Source: Spirosoma sp. (GTDB lineage Bacteria > Bacteroidota > Bacteroidia > Cytophagales > Spirosomataceae). Taken from it: DNA of 64,000 nt. The notes under the pieces are model-generated. The model saw nothing but the letters and a program-made list of their open reading frames with translations. It was not told the DNA's origin and made no database searches. Position 1 is the stretch's first letter, and each line of letters begins with the position of its first letter. Position numbers and translations under genes: made by a program. The stretch is taken from assembly GCF_026391055.1 (NCBI RefSeq), contig NZ_JAPLET010000017.1, forward strand, positions 405,720 to 469,719. The letters run 5' to 3'. Positions 1 to 9,712 of this stretch are shown here, one piece after another.

Positions 1-2624
1 GGTACCTGCCCGGTGAAAATTGGATTAGCAAACACCTGATACGTCATCCTGGGGCTACCGGCTTCGGAACCCAGTGTAGTTCGTTTAACAGCTTTGTCAT
101 ATAAAGCCAGCTGCATCAATCCCGAAAAATTGACTAGTCGTTGGCCCTGCTGGCGGATTTCGCCCGACAGTTGCACTGTCTGTAATGCCCTTAAGGTATC
201 TGCCCGATTAACAGTTACTGCCTTACCGTTTACCTGCGTTAGTACAGCCTGAGCCGTTGGATAGGCTAATCGCAGGGATGGGTCGCCTAGGAGTGCAAAG
301 TTTCTGTTGACCGGTCCACTTAGGCTGTTGTTCTTGGTACTCCGCATGACATCGCCTAAGCGGGGCATACGGCCATCAATCGGACTAAAAACAGCATCAT
401 AAAATGCCTGATTCAGTAGCAGATTTGTGTTGGCATACACGGGCCGGGTAGTTGTTAGCAACCCGATAGCGCCCCCTGTCCGGCTTAAGAGGGTTAACTC
501 AGCACCCGAGCTTACACTTGGGTCGTCATAACGTCCAAACTGGCAGGTGGCCGTTACAAATAGCGGCAACCGTTTATTTTTCCAGGAAAGTATGTCCTGA
601 AGTGTCACAATCTGTTCATCGGCAAGGCCCAGAATACCACCGTGACCACTGTAATTGATGATGAGCTGTCCATCTGCAATACCCTGGTTGATCAGTTTAT
701 TAACCAGGGGTACCTTTTGCCCGGCACTCGTATTTTCCTGCGGATAATCGTCCAGAAATACCCGCTGGGGGCGGTAGGCAGGCGCAGTTTTCTCGACACT
801 ACGCGCCATTTGATCGGCGTCCTGCTGGTGGATATTGTAATCACCGTCGTCGGCAATCAGCATCAGACGGGTTTGCCAGTCGCCCGTAAGTGACGGATCG
901 GAACTGTACCGAATGAGTTTATCAACAACCGTCCGGGCCTCCTCTACTGATTTTGCCGGTATCCGGCCAATACCAACATCCAGGCTGTAATCACCGATCT
1001 GGTTTTCGGGCCACTCCCCTTCGTTACTATCCATGAATCCGAAATAATCGTCGGACGAATAGCTTAATACCGGGTGCAATGACTCCCGACTTTCATAGAC
1101 GGGCACCATATTTGCCAGTTGGGCCGCGCTCACCAAACCACCGATGTTCCGGTAGTTGAATGTTGCATCGCCGAAAAGCAATACATAGCGAAGTTTAGTT
1201 GGCTGCTGATGATAAAAATACCGCACCATATCCCGAATCGCCGTTGGGTCGGGCTGGCCGGAACCGAATTCATTAAGAGCCTGCTGAGTAGTTACAACCA
1301 GCACTGAGAGTTGGTCGTGGTCGCGTCGGAACTGAGCCAATCGGTCGGCCTGTTCACGCCAGGCAGCCGGGGTTACAATCAGCAGATCGGGTGCTGGTTG
1401 AGCCCGTACATTTTGGTTGGCAATCGCGTTCAGCGATGCAGGCGACAAGATCTGGACATCGCTGAAAAGAAAGTAGTCGCTGACTTTTGCCCCCAGCCAG
1501 CCAGCTTCCTGTGCTGCCGATAAAACATACCCCTGGATGATGGGGGTCAGCGGGTTCGTAACATCCCAAATACGCAGGCTGTTTGTGGCCTGCCGAACCG
1601 CATATTGCCCCGGCATCAACCGACGAACCCACATCGGCTTGTCGTACTGTCGAAGTTCGCGCCGGGTCTGAAGAGCCAGAAAGTTAAGATATCCCTGGGC
1701 CGAATACTGCCCATTTTTCCGAAAAGTCAGTGCCAGGCGAATTGAGTTAACGGCTGTTGTCAGCCTCGTCAAAAATGTATCCGTTCGGGCAACACCCTGA
1801 TAGTCGTACTCATAACCCGAAATTGTGGACATGGGCATCGTTCCAACTAGCTGATCATTAAGCTGAAGCCTGAACTGTGTTGATAAAGGTGCTCCGGCAA
1901 CGGCAGAAGCGGCCAACCGAATCGGAGTATTCGCAACAAGCCCGGCAACATCGAACGTCACTGTCTTTGTTGTATCGATGGTGAGGTAGTCGGCCAGCCA
2001 CTCCCGGCCCGATCGCACAGCGGGCACTTTCAACAAGTCCTGTTCGTAAAACTGGTAATCGTCAAACGTCGTAACAGTAGGCGTAGCCGACAGGCTACCC
2101 GACGGCCGCTCCGTCATGCGCAGACCAGGCGTATCACCAATGGTCAGAAAATAGAAGGTTGTATCAGAATAGGCATTGAGCTGATGCGTAAACCGGCGGT
2201 TCGTTGAATCATATCGAACAACGTGCGGGCTTTGCCCAAAAAACAGGAGTGCGTCGGATGCGTCAAACCGTCCATCCGCTTCACCCTGTACCTGAATGGC
2301 ATTTTCGGTCAGATCAGCCGGGCGTGGACTGGCATTGCGCTGGGGCAACATGGCACCCCCATTTCCGTACAGCCTTAAACGGCGGGGATCGGCAGCGGTA
2401 AAGGCGGGATTAAGCTGTGCTAGTTGTGCCTGACTGAGCCGATATACCCCCGACTGGGTTACACCTACTTTCACCCACACACCCGTTTTCAAAACAGATT
2501 GCGCCAGCGCAGGTGATTGACTACTAAACACGAACAAATGGAAACAGAAGATTACGATCAGTTTTGCCCAAGCACGTTGCTTTAGCCATCCCGCAAGTCT
2601 GCTAATACATTCCGCCTGTTTCAT
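1..2624 (-). CDS. porU: Type IX secretion system sortase PorU (C25 gingipain-like peptidase), partial
   Basis: The frame is open from the ATG at 2624 to the left edge, so about 874 residues are present and the C-terminus lies outside. An N-terminal hydrophobic signal segment (about residues 20-42) is followed by a beta-rich domain and then a C25 cysteine-peptidase domain. The catalytic His is in the motif YSGHGG (about residue 661) and the catalytic Cys in TATCQFGRYDD (about residue 694). PorU is the outer-membrane sortase that cuts the C-terminal signal of type IX cargo proteins and attaches them to the cell surface. The ATG overlaps the stop of the upstream SprT-like gene in ATGA, implying translational coupling. 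The assignment rests on length, motif pair and signal peptide; a gingipain-like protease is the only serious alternative. Confidence 0.88.
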   Translation of the reverse strand, partial: MKQAECISRLAGWLKQRAWAKLIVIFCFHLFVFSSQSPALAQSVLKTGVWVKVGVTQSGVYRLSQAQLAQLNPAFTAADPRRLRLYGNGGAMLPQRNASPRPADLTENAIQVQGEADGRFDASDALLFFGQSPHVVRYDSTNRRFTHQLNAYSDTTFYFLTIGDTPGLRMTERPSGSLSATPTVTTFDDYQFYEQDLLKVPAVRSGREWLADYLTIDTTKTVTFDVAGLVANTPIRLAASAVAGAPLSTQFRLQLNDQLVGTMPMSTISGYEYDYQGVARTDTFLTRLTTAVNSIRLALTFRKNGQYSAQGYLNFLALQTRRELRQYDKPMWVRRLMPGQYAVRQATNSLRIWDVTNPLTPIIQGYVLSAAQEAGWLGAKVSDYFLFSDVQILSPASLNAIANQNVRAQPAPDLLIVTPAAWREQADRLAQFRRDHDQLSVLVVTTQQALNEFGSGQPDPTAIRDMVRYFYHQQPTKLRYVLLFGDATFNYRNIGGLVSAAQLANMVPVYESRESLHPVLSYSSDDYFGFMDSNEGEWPENQIGDYSLDVGIGRIPAKSVEEARTVVDKLIRYSSDPSLTGDWQTRLMLIADDGDYNIHQQDADQMARSVEKTAPAYRPQRVFLDDYPQENTSAGQKVPLVNKLINQGIADGQLIINYSGHGGILGLADEQIVTLQDILSWKNKRLPLFVTATCQFGRYDDPSVSSGAELTLLSRTGGAIGLLTTTRPVYANTNLLLNQAFYDAVFSPIDGRMPRLGDVMRSTKNNSLSGPVNRNFALLGDPSLRLAYPTAQAVLTQVNGKAVTVNRADTLRALQTVQLSGEIRQQGQRLVNFSGLMQLALYDKAVKRTTLGSEAGSPRMTYQVFANPIFTGQV

Positions 2625-3235
2625 TGTTCTTTCATTTCCACCCACGCATGAGCCAGTATTGCATACGACCTGCCCGACGACATCTCTTTACAAACGATAC
2701 GAGTTCTCCGAAGCGTACCCCGTTGGTAAGTCTTTTTAGCAAACTCGAACAGCTTGCCTTCGGGCACATGACTAAGGAGTACCTTATGCCCACCCGACAT
2801 AGTTACCTCTATCTTATCAAGTTGACGCAACGCGCTCATTAAAGCCGGGTTAGCATACGTGGTAGCAGCTGGCTTTGCCATATACTGCCGAAGAGGTAAG
2901 AGGACTGCTTCCGGAAAGACGGTATCTGTCATGATTGGCTCCATCAGCCTTTGGAAAGCCATTTGCCAGGCTTTACCGTGTGGCTGAACACGCCGTTTGT
3001 ACTGGCTGTTCACCGCAGCATGGGCCACTTCATGAACATAGGTAATCAGAAACGCATAAGGGTTCAGGTTGGCGTTAACTGTAATTTGAGTCTGGTTATG
3101 CGGCAGCACCCGGAAGTCTCCCAAGCGTGTTCGCCGGGGCCTGACTACCCGAAAAATAAACTTATACTGTTGCCATAGCTGATAGCAATAAGTGGCAGCC
3201 GTGGGCGGGAAATACGCGGTGAAGTGATCCGTCAA
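2621..3235 (-). CDS. SprT-like zinc metallopeptidase domain protein
   Basis: This 204-residue protein has the zinc-protease signature HEVAH at residues 68-72 (H68, E69, H72), typical of SprT/Spartan-like domains. Its N-terminus reads TDHFTAYFPP. The start is a TTG at 3235; no ATG lies near it and the next in-frame options would remove conserved-looking sequence. No signal peptide is visible, so it is probably cytoplasmic. In eukaryotes the family cuts DNA-protein crosslinks; the bacterial role is poorly known and is not claimed here. Its TGA overlaps the ATG of porU by four bases, so the two genes are probably co-expressed. That is an odd pairing, since porU works at the outer membrane. Confidence 0.8.
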   Translation of the reverse strand: MTDHFTAYFPPTAATYCYQLWQQYKFIFRVVRPRRTRLGDFRVLPHNQTQITVNANLNPYAFLITYVHEVAHAAVNSQYKRRVQPHGKAWQMAFQRLMEPIMTDTVFPEAVLLPLRQYMAKPAATTYANPALMSALRQLDKIEVTMSGGHKVLLSHVPEGKLFEFAKKTYQRGTLRRTRIVCKEMSSGRSYAILAHAWVEMKEQ

Positions 3236-3247
3236 GGTATATAAAAC

Positions 3248-3277
3248 AAAAAAGCCTTATAAAAATAAGGCTTTTTT
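3248..3277 (-). terminator. Intrinsic terminator after the small lipoprotein gene
   Basis: A perfect 13-base inverted repeat (AAAAAAGCCTTAT / ATAAGGCTTTTTT) has a 4-base loop and U-runs on both strands. It lies 25 bases past the stop of the lipoprotein gene and just upstream of the SprT-like gene, so it separates the two minus-strand units. Confidence 0.85.
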
Positions 3278-3302
3278 GTAAATCGTAAAGGAGAAGAACG
3301 AA

Positions 3303-3497
3303 TTACTTCGCGCTGTCTGCAGGAGCAACAGCAGCCGAATCAGTCGACATAGTCGAAGCTGAATCCGTCATCGTCGTTGTGTCGGTAGACATAGCAGCGG
3401 TCGAATCGGTTGTCGTCTCTTCAGTCTTTGGTTTGCTCTGGCAAGCTGCGAATGTCAGCATGCTGCCAACGAACAACAAGGCGAATACTTTTTTCAT
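3303..3497 (-). CDS. Small Thr/Ser/Asp-rich lipoprotein
   Basis: From the ATG at 3497 the product is 64 residues: a basic and hydrophobic signal (MKKVFALLFVGSMLTFAAC) ending in a lipobox with Cys at residue 19, then a tail made almost only of Thr, Ser, Ala, Asp, Lys and Glu with repeated TDST/MSTD-like units. The lipobox predicts a membrane-anchored lipoprotein with a disordered, acidic extracytoplasmic tail. A longer frame opens at 3530, but that start falls on the -7 box of the promoter, so 3497 is preferred. Function is unknown; similar short tails occur in many small Bacteroidota lipoproteins. Confidence 0.75.
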   Translation of the reverse strand: MKKVFALLFVGSMLTFAACQSKPKTEETTTDSTAAMSTDTTTMTDSASTMSTDSAAVAPADSAK

Positions 3498-3529
3498 TAC
3501 TTTCAGTGATTGTTTTAGGTTTTCGAGCA

Positions 3530-3559
3530 CAAATATAGTTTTTTCCAGACTAATGCAAT
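3530..3559 (-). promoter_or_regulatory. Bacteroidota-type promoter of the lipoprotein gene
   Basis: On the minus strand TATATTTG (3537-3530) matches the -7 consensus TANNTTTG. It is preceded, after 18 bases, by ATTG (3559-3556) close to the -33 TTTG. The expected transcript starts about 25-30 bases before the ATG at 3497. Confidence 0.6.
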
Positions 3560-3663
3560 AGTAGGGCCTATTAAATCACATAAAATAAGGATCTCTATAG
3601 AAATAGTACTATTTAGGATTGACTTAATAAAAGATGTAGTTCGCTTTCAAAACATATTTTTCA

Positions 3664-4095
3664 CTACTTAGTCGAGCGAGAAAGTATTTTATTATACATT
3701 CCGGTACTTCGGAAGGTGAGTAGTTTATGTCCGAAATAATTGGCCAGAAAGCTGAATCCCATCCCAACAACATGGGAGCCCTTCTCACGCCAAAACATGC
3801 TCTTTTCGGGGAAGATCGGGTTGGCAATCCACTCTAGCGTGGCAACTGCCATACCAACCTGTACAACCCAAGCAACTAAGGCAATGATACCAAACTTAAT
3901 CATTTCCCGACCTGTGTTTCCTGTTTGCTTGGCGGAGAAGGCAAACAGTTTGGTTGGCACAAAACTCACCACCGTGGCTGTCAGGTAACCCAGAAACACG
4001 CTGGCTGAATAGTCGAACGACTTGCGGTACAATATCTGGCTGAAAAAGTTAACCGATGCACCAAATAGAGCCGTCAAAAAAAACGAGAGTAACAT
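3664..4095 (-). CDS. GtrA family membrane protein
   Basis: The 143-residue product has four hydrophobic segments in the usual GtrA arrangement: an N-terminal helix beginning at the start codon, one around FLGYLTATVVSFVPTKLFAF, one around FGIIALVAWVVQVGMAV, and a last near HVVGMGFSFLANYFGHKLLTF. GtrA proteins are small flippase-like or accessory membrane proteins linked to polyprenyl-sugar transfer and cell-surface glycosylation. The ATG at 4095 is chosen; the frame extends upstream to a TTG at 4161, adding 22 hydrophilic residues. No glycosyltransferase partner is next to it, so the substrate cannot be inferred. Confidence 0.78.
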   Translation of the reverse strand: MLLSFFLTALFGASVNFFSQILYRKSFDYSASVFLGYLTATVVSFVPTKLFAFSAKQTGNTGREMIKFGIIALVAWVVQVGMAVATLEWIANPIFPEKSMFWREKGSHVVGMGFSFLANYFGHKLLTFRSTGMYNKILSRSTK

Positions 4096-4268
4096 CTTGT
4101 AATTTTTGGCTTTCGGCTGGTTGATCCGGCTCGCTTGGGCTACTTTACTTGACAAAAGCAATCGGTTTTAACTTGTTAATAATTTTTGTCGCTATTCTAA
4201 AATTACAAACTTAAACTCTATTCCACGTTTATCGCTATTATATGGCCCTTCCTGAGCAGTTTGACCCA

Positions 4269-5672
4269 TTAGAATAGACCCTGCAACAGACCCGGTGCAA
4301 CACCCAGACCCAGCGTTAAAATAGTAGCCGCCAGCAGTACATATTTATAGAAAGGGGCTACACGAATAGGCTCAGCAGCACCATCGCGGAAGTACATGGC
4401 AATAATAACCCGGAAGTAGTAATAGATACCAACCGCCGACATGAGTACGGCAACAACAAGCAACCAGATTTGTCCACGCTCAACGGCGGTCGAAAACATA
4501 TAGAATTTACCCCAGAAGCCGGCCGTCAGCGGAATACCAGCCAACGATAGCATTGACACCGTCATGGCGAAGCCTAACAGCGGATTCTGCCGGGCCAGAC
4601 CGTTGAACGCATCGAAATTTTCGGTCGAAATACCCTCCTTAGAGATGGTTTGTGTATTTTTTTGTTGAGCTACCAGCAGCAAAACACCAAAAGCCGAGAT
4701 GGTGGCTACGGAGTAAGCAAGCGAGTAAAAAACGATGGCCTGCTTCGTCTGCGCACCAAGTGCCGCCAGACCGATGAGCAGATACCCGGCATGTGAAATG
4801 CTGGAATAAGCCATCATCCGCTTAAAGCTGTTCTGATAAGCCGCGGTCAAATTACCAATAATGAGCGTGACAGCGGTGATAATGGCCAGAATTGTCCACC
4901 AGAAATTGTATACGCCAACAAACGAAACGGACAGCAACCGGAACAGAGCCGCAAAACCAGCGGTTTTTACCACGGTAGACATAAAAGCCGTGAAAATTGT
5001 AGGGGCACCATCATACACGTCGGGCGTCCAGAAATGGAAAGGCGCTGCTGAAACTTTGAACAGTAAACCGATTAACAGCATGAGCAAGCCAACGTACAGC
5101 AATAACGAAAGCCCTTGCTGACTGGCTGCGTATCCGCCAATACCTGCCAGTGTAAAGGACCCGGTAGCTCCGTACAGCAGCGCCATACCAAACAACATGA
5201 TACCGGTGGTGAAGGCACCCATCAGAAAATATTTGAGAGCCGCTTCATTGGAACGCAGATTTCGCTTGTCGCTGCCCGTCAGCACATACATGGCAACTGA
5301 GAGGATTTCAACACCAACAAACAGCATGATCAGGTTCTCGAAGGCAATCATCATTACCGCTCCAACCAGCGAGAACAGGATAATCCCGTAATATTCGGCG
5401 GGTTGAGCTTCATCATTCTCAATAAAACTACCTGACAGGGCCACTACCAAAAAAGCAGACCCCAATACAATAGCAATAAACACCATGGCCAGGTTATTTA
5501 CCCGAAGCATGTCGTTAAAATACAGGTAGGTTTTATTCCAGTCCAGGAAATTAACTGCCAGCGTAACCAGCAAAAAAAGCAGGGTTGCAGGCAGCAGAAT
5601 TGCCTTCGACTTCATAAAGCCAAGAAACAACAGCGCTATGCCAAAAACCGATAACAGAATGATGGGGAGCAT
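4269..5672 (-). CDS. nuoN: NADH-quinone oxidoreductase subunit N
   Basis: This protein of about 467 residues is almost wholly hydrophobic, with about 14 membrane helices of the Mrp-antiporter/NuoN type. Charged residues are buried in helices, and the stretch ending SISHAGYLLIG is typical of the proton-translocating subunits. NuoN is one of three antiporter-like proton pumps in the membrane arm of respiratory complex I. The ATG at 5672 is chosen. The frame extends to a GTG at 5741, but the extra 23 codons read through a spacer containing repeated TTTACGG words and do not look like protein. It is the last gene of nuoK-L-M-N. Confidence 0.93.
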   Translation of the reverse strand: MLPIILLSVFGIALLFLGFMKSKAILLPATLLFLLVTLAVNFLDWNKTYLYFNDMLRVNNLAMVFIAIVLGSAFLVVALSGSFIENDEAQPAEYYGIILFSLVGAVMMIAFENLIMLFVGVEILSVAMYVLTGSDKRNLRSNEAALKYFLMGAFTTGIMLFGMALLYGATGSFTLAGIGGYAASQQGLSLLLYVGLLMLLIGLLFKVSAAPFHFWTPDVYDGAPTIFTAFMSTVVKTAGFAALFRLLSVSFVGVYNFWWTILAIITAVTLIIGNLTAAYQNSFKRMMAYSSISHAGYLLIGLAALGAQTKQAIVFYSLAYSVATISAFGVLLLVAQQKNTQTISKEGISTENFDAFNGLARQNPLLGFAMTVSMLSLAGIPLTAGFWGKFYMFSTAVERGQIWLLVVAVLMSAVGIYYYFRVIIAMYFRDGAAEPIRVAPFYKYVLLAATILTLGLGVAPGLLQGLF

Positions 5673-5752
5673 AAATTTTACGGTTTGTGATTTACGGCTT
5701 ATCGTTCGCAGCCAGTCGTTTGGATGACTGTGTTCGGGCACCGTAAACTTTT

Positions 5753-7231
5753 TTATTTCATTGACACGGCCGTTGTACCGATGTACTTCATCAGGTTTGC
5801 CACGGCGGATTCGGTTACTTTGAGGAATGTGTGTGGGTAAATACCAATCCAGAATACCATTACCACTAGCGGAATAAATACCCAGCTTTCGGAGTTGGTC
5901 AAGTCAGTAAAGGATTCTGTACGGGAAGTAGTTGGGCCAAACATGCTTTTCTGGAACATACGAAGCATATATACTGCACCAAAGATAATGGTGAATCCAG
6001 CCGCCAGACCCAGGTAATGGTTGTAGGTGTAAACGCCGTGCAGGAGAAGAAATTCACCCACAAACCCGTTGGTGAGTGGCAGGGCTACACTTCCCAGCAG
6101 CATAATCATGAAATAGACCGTGAGCTTAGGCGTCGATTGCGTAATACCTCCCAACTGGTCGAGTTGACGGGTGTTAGTTCGGGAGAAAATAACGTCAGCT
6201 ACGAAGAACATGCCCACTACGTTAATTCCGTGCGCCAGCATTTGAATAAGTGCTCCCTGCATACCGGTTTCGGTTTGTGAGAAAACACCAGCCGCCATCA
6301 AACCAACGTGCGAAAACGACGAATAAGCGATCAACCGTTTCATATCACGTTGCCGAATGGCAATGATCGCGCCGTAAATAATACCGATTACAGATAAGAT
6401 AATGGCCGTTTTACCCCAGGTCTCTACCCCCAGCGGAACGATGGGCAGGATAAAGCGAATGAGGCCATAAACACCCATTTTCAACATGATACCAGCTAGC
6501 AACATGGTAGCCGGAGTTGGTGACTCAACGTAGGTATCGGGTTGCCAGGTGTGAAATGGGAACACCGGCATTTTAATAGCGAATGCGATGAAGAACGCCC
6601 AGAAAATCCAGTTTTCTGCCTGGGGCGTCAGGTTCAGCTTATAGAAATCAGCAATGGCCGATGAGTGAGCCGCTACCGCCGTTGGGGGCGTCTGGTAATA
6701 GAGATATACCAGGGCGACCAGCATGAACAAGCTGCCGAAAATGGTGTACACAAAGAATTTGAATGTAACCGGAATTCGGTTGTCTCCGCCCCACATGGCT
6801 GCCAGAAAGTAAATCGGAATCAGGGCTGCCTCGAAGAAAAGATAAAACAGAAATCCATCGCGGGCGGTGAACACACCCATCAGCGCAGCCTGCATAAATA
6901 GCATCAGCGCGTAAAAGGTGGCCGGTTGTTTATACGTCCGATTGAAAGTCGACAGAACAATGAACGGAACTAGTAACCCCGTCAGTAAAACCAGTAAGAC
7001 ACTAATGCCGTCGATTCCAGCGCTCAACCGGATACCCAGCGAGCCAATCCATGGATAGTCGAAGGCAAACTGCGAACTGGCATCGGGCTTAAAGCTGAAA
7101 AACGCATAACCAGCGCAGGCCAACTCAGCCAATGCGGCTAGTAAAGCACCCTGCTTTGCTCGTTCGCCCCCAAAAAAGAAAATCAGGGTAGCCGCTACGG
7201 CCGGGAAAAGAATCAAAAATAAAGTAAGCAT
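5753..7231 (-). CDS. nuoM: NADH-quinone oxidoreductase subunit M
   Basis: The 492-residue polytopic protein has about 14 helices and the family landmarks FFEAALIPIYFLAAMWGG (about residues 134-151), FHTWQPDTYVESPTPATML (about 226-244) and the Lys-rich-to-SYSSFSHVGLM segment. These carry the Glu, Lys and His residues of the proton channels. It is one of the antiporter-like proton-pumping subunits of complex I. It begins at an ATG 50 bases after nuoL and ends about 80 bases before nuoN. Confidence 0.95.
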   Translation of the reverse strand: MLTLFLILFPAVAATLIFFFGGERAKQGALLAALAELACAGYAFFSFKPDASSQFAFDYPWIGSLGIRLSAGIDGISVLLVLLTGLLVPFIVLSTFNRTYKQPATFYALMLFMQAALMGVFTARDGFLFYLFFEAALIPIYFLAAMWGGDNRIPVTFKFFVYTIFGSLFMLVALVYLYYQTPPTAVAAHSSAIADFYKLNLTPQAENWIFWAFFIAFAIKMPVFPFHTWQPDTYVESPTPATMLLAGIMLKMGVYGLIRFILPIVPLGVETWGKTAIILSVIGIIYGAIIAIRQRDMKRLIAYSSFSHVGLMAAGVFSQTETGMQGALIQMLAHGINVVGMFFVADVIFSRTNTRQLDQLGGITQSTPKLTVYFMIMLLGSVALPLTNGFVGEFLLLHGVYTYNHYLGLAAGFTIIFGAVYMLRMFQKSMFGPTTSRTESFTDLTNSESWVFIPLVVMVFWIGIYPHTFLKVTESAVANLMKYIGTTAVSMK

Positions 7232-7281
7232 ATAGTCGATTTACGATATACGATGGACGAATGACACGCCAACGACCAGCA

Positions 7282-9210
7282 TTATAAACGAATGAAGAAC
7301 CGAAGGGCAAAAATGACGACAATACTCACGACCATTGCCAGTACATAAAAGCCGATAGATCCACTTTGCAACAGTCGCAACTGGGCCGAAATTTTTTGAA
7401 CAACCCAGGCCACGCCATTGACAACTCCATCGACAAGTCCTTCGCCGAAACTGTAAAAGGCATCTCCCAGCCCACGAATTGGCCGGACAATAATGGTTTC
7501 GTACAGTTCGTCAACGTAGTATTTGTTGTAGATAACCTGCTCCGGCAACGACCGCTCAGCCGATTCGGGTGCCGGTACGACTTGGCGGCTGATGTACATG
7601 ACATAAGCGATAATGAGTGCCAGCAAAGCCACCCCGGCTGAAACGGCCATCAATATGTACTCAGTGCTGTGCTCGATGGTCGATTCGGCGAATGCTTCGG
7701 GACTTACCTGCTTCGACCCTTCAAAAATAGGTGCCATGAAGCCACTCAGCCAGCCACCGCCTGGTAAGTTCAGGCCACCACCAATAATTGACAGAATCGC
7801 CAGCACAACCAAGGGTGCAGTCATGGTAGCCGGTGACTCGTGCAGGTGATGCCGCTGCTCTTCCGTTCCGCGGAACTCGCCGAAGAACGTCAGGAATAGC
7901 AACCGGAACATGTAGAAGGAGGTCAGGCCGGAACCCAGCACACCCAGTCCCCATAGTAATTTATTGTGTTCAAATACGTGTGCCAGGATTTCATCTTTCG
8001 AGAAGAAACCGGCAAAAGGAGGAAGACCCGAAATGGCAATGGTACCAATCAGGAACGTAATAAACGTAACCGGCAGAGCTTTCCGCAAACCACCCATTTT
8101 ACGAATATCCTGCTCGTCGGACATGGCGTGGATTACGCTACCAGCTCCGAGGAACAATAACGCTTTGAAGAAGGCGTGGGTAATAACGTGGAACATGCCT
8201 GCAGTATAAGCCGTGGCGCTCAAACCCAGGAACATATAGCCCAACTGTGATACAGTTGAGTAAGCCAGTACTTTCTTAATATCATTTTGCAGCAGGCCAA
8301 TGGAAGCCGCCAGTAACGCGGTAACGATGGCAATACCACCAATGATTTCGAGCGTTAACGGAGCCAGCGTATACAATACGTTCGAACGAACAACCATATA
8401 AATGCCAGCCGTTACCATGGTTGCTGCGTGGATCAGGGCCGACACGGGCGTTGGACCAGCCATGGCATCGGGAAGCCAGGTATAGAGCGGAACCTGCGCC
8501 GATTTACCCATGGCACCTACAAACAGTAGCAGTGTAATGGCCAGAATCGTTTTATCGCCAACGGCCAGACTGGTTGCCTGCTTAAAAATATCGACGTATT
8601 CAACCGTACCAAATGTGTTGATAAGCATGAATATGCCCAGCAAAAAGCCCAAATCGCCAATTCGGTTCATAACGAAGGCTTTCCGGGCGGCATTATTATA
8701 GCTGATGTTTTTGTTCCAGAAGCCGATCAGCAGGTAAGAACAAAGTCCAACACCTTCCCAGCCAATAAACATGATGACGTAGTTTGACCCCATCACCAGT
8801 AATAACATAAAGAAAATGAACAGGTTTAGGAAAGCCATGAACTTGCCAAACCCTTCGTCGTGGCTCATGTAGCCAATGCTGTACAGGTGAATCAGGGAGC
8901 CAACACCCGTTACGACCAGCAGCATCAGTAACGATAACTGGTCAATCTGAAACGAGAAATTGATATGTAAATCGCCCACGCTGATCCAGTCGAAAAGGGT
9001 AGCGATCTGCGGACCGGCATTAGCAGAGAGATTGGCGTTTCCCAGGAATGCCCCAAATAAATAGGCAGAAGTCAGGAAAGATGCCAGAACGGCAACGGTT
9101 GATATGGCCCCGGCTAAACCCTTAGGCACCCGACGAAAGCCCAAACCGTTAATCAAAAAGCCAATAAGCGGGAAGAGCGGAATTAACGCACAGAGTAATT
9201 CTATTTTCAT
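7282..9210 (-). CDS. nuoL: NADH-quinone oxidoreductase subunit L
   Basis: At 642 residues this has the usual NuoL length. It shows the conserved FIGWEGVGLCSYLLIGFW region (about 148-165), the TWLPDAMAGPTPVSALIHAATMV signature (about 243-265) and the long C-terminal helical extension expected for the lateral arm that runs along subunits M and N. It is the distal proton pump of complex I. The start ATG lies directly at the edge of a hairpin-bearing spacer after nuoK. Confidence 0.96.
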   Translation of the reverse strand: MKIELLCALIPLFPLIGFLINGLGFRRVPKGLAGAISTVAVLASFLTSAYLFGAFLGNANLSANAGPQIATLFDWISVGDLHINFSFQIDQLSLLMLLVVTGVGSLIHLYSIGYMSHDEGFGKFMAFLNLFIFFMLLLVMGSNYVIMFIGWEGVGLCSYLLIGFWNKNISYNNAARKAFVMNRIGDLGFLLGIFMLINTFGTVEYVDIFKQATSLAVGDKTILAITLLLFVGAMGKSAQVPLYTWLPDAMAGPTPVSALIHAATMVTAGIYMVVRSNVLYTLAPLTLEIIGGIAIVTALLAASIGLLQNDIKKVLAYSTVSQLGYMFLGLSATAYTAGMFHVITHAFFKALLFLGAGSVIHAMSDEQDIRKMGGLRKALPVTFITFLIGTIAISGLPPFAGFFSKDEILAHVFEHNKLLWGLGVLGSGLTSFYMFRLLFLTFFGEFRGTEEQRHHLHESPATMTAPLVVLAILSIIGGGLNLPGGGWLSGFMAPIFEGSKQVSPEAFAESTIEHSTEYILMAVSAGVALLALIIAYVMYISRQVVPAPESAERSLPEQVIYNKYYVDELYETIIVRPIRGLGDAFYSFGEGLVDGVVNGVAWVVQKISAQLRLLQSGSIGFYVLAMVVSIVVIFALRFFIRL

Positions 9211-9244
9211 TTTTTATAGTCAGTAACGGGGCCGCCCGTGCGGT

Positions 9245-9334
9245 CAGTAAATCAGTAGGTCGGCAAGTCGGTAAGTAACTGACGCATCAAATAAACACTA
9301 ACGCCAGTTACTTACTGACTTACTGACTTACTGG
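9245..9334. repeat. Word-built intergenic hairpin between nuoK and nuoL
   Basis: The left arm (9245-9281) is a tandem of variants of the word AGTCAGTA. The right arm (9305-9334) is a tandem of the complement. Over the 30 bases nearest the loop 25 are complementary, and most differences are transitions. The spacer lies inside the nuoK-L-M-N unit, so it is probably not a strong terminator. It uses the same word family as the mreC/mreD spacer. Confidence 0.75.
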
Positions 9335-9341
9335 CTAAATA

Positions 9342-9686
9342 TTACCATTTCAGTTTATTGAGCAATCCCACATCAATGGAGCGGGTATTGCGGTAGATCA
9401 TGACAATAATAGCCAGCCCCACCGATACTTCGGCAGCAGCAACAGCCATAATGAAAAAGACGAATACCTGTCCAGCCGAATCGGAACGATACGATGAAAA
9501 TGCGATTAATAACAAATTGACCGCATTGAGCATGAGCTCGATGGACATGAAGATGATGATAGCGTTTCGCCGGGTCAGTACACCAATGATGCCGATGACG
9601 AACAGTGAGGTACTGAGAATCAGGTAGTACGTGAGCGGTATTTGCTGAATGACTTCCGGAATGAGGACGTCCTGCGTGGGTTGCAT
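9342..9686 (-). CDS. nuoK: NADH-quinone oxidoreductase subunit K
   Basis: From the ATG at 9686 the product is 114 residues with three membrane helices. It has the conserved membrane Glu residues in [15 protein letters not shown] and [13 protein letters not shown] that are required for proton transfer in this subunit. The frame continues upstream to 9776, but that stretch contains the -7 promoter box (9720-9713), so the shorter start is used. NuoK heads the nuoK-L-M-N cluster; no nuoJ or other complex I gene is upstream in the window. Confidence 0.93.
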   Translation of the reverse strand: MQPTQDVLIPEVIQQIPLTYYLILSTSLFVIGIIGVLTRRNAIIIFMSIELMLNAVNLLLIAFSSYRSDSAGQVFVFFIMAVAAAEVSVGLAIIVMIYRNTRSIDVGLLNKLKW

Positions 9687-9712
9687 GGCTTGCCGGTTAA
9701 TACAAAGTTCCG

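Noticed and set aside
5673..5741. N-terminal extension of NuoN from a GTG
   Set aside because: Sequence is a spacer with TTTACGG words, the peptide is hydrophilic and unlike NuoN starts; the ATG at 5672 begins directly with a membrane helix.
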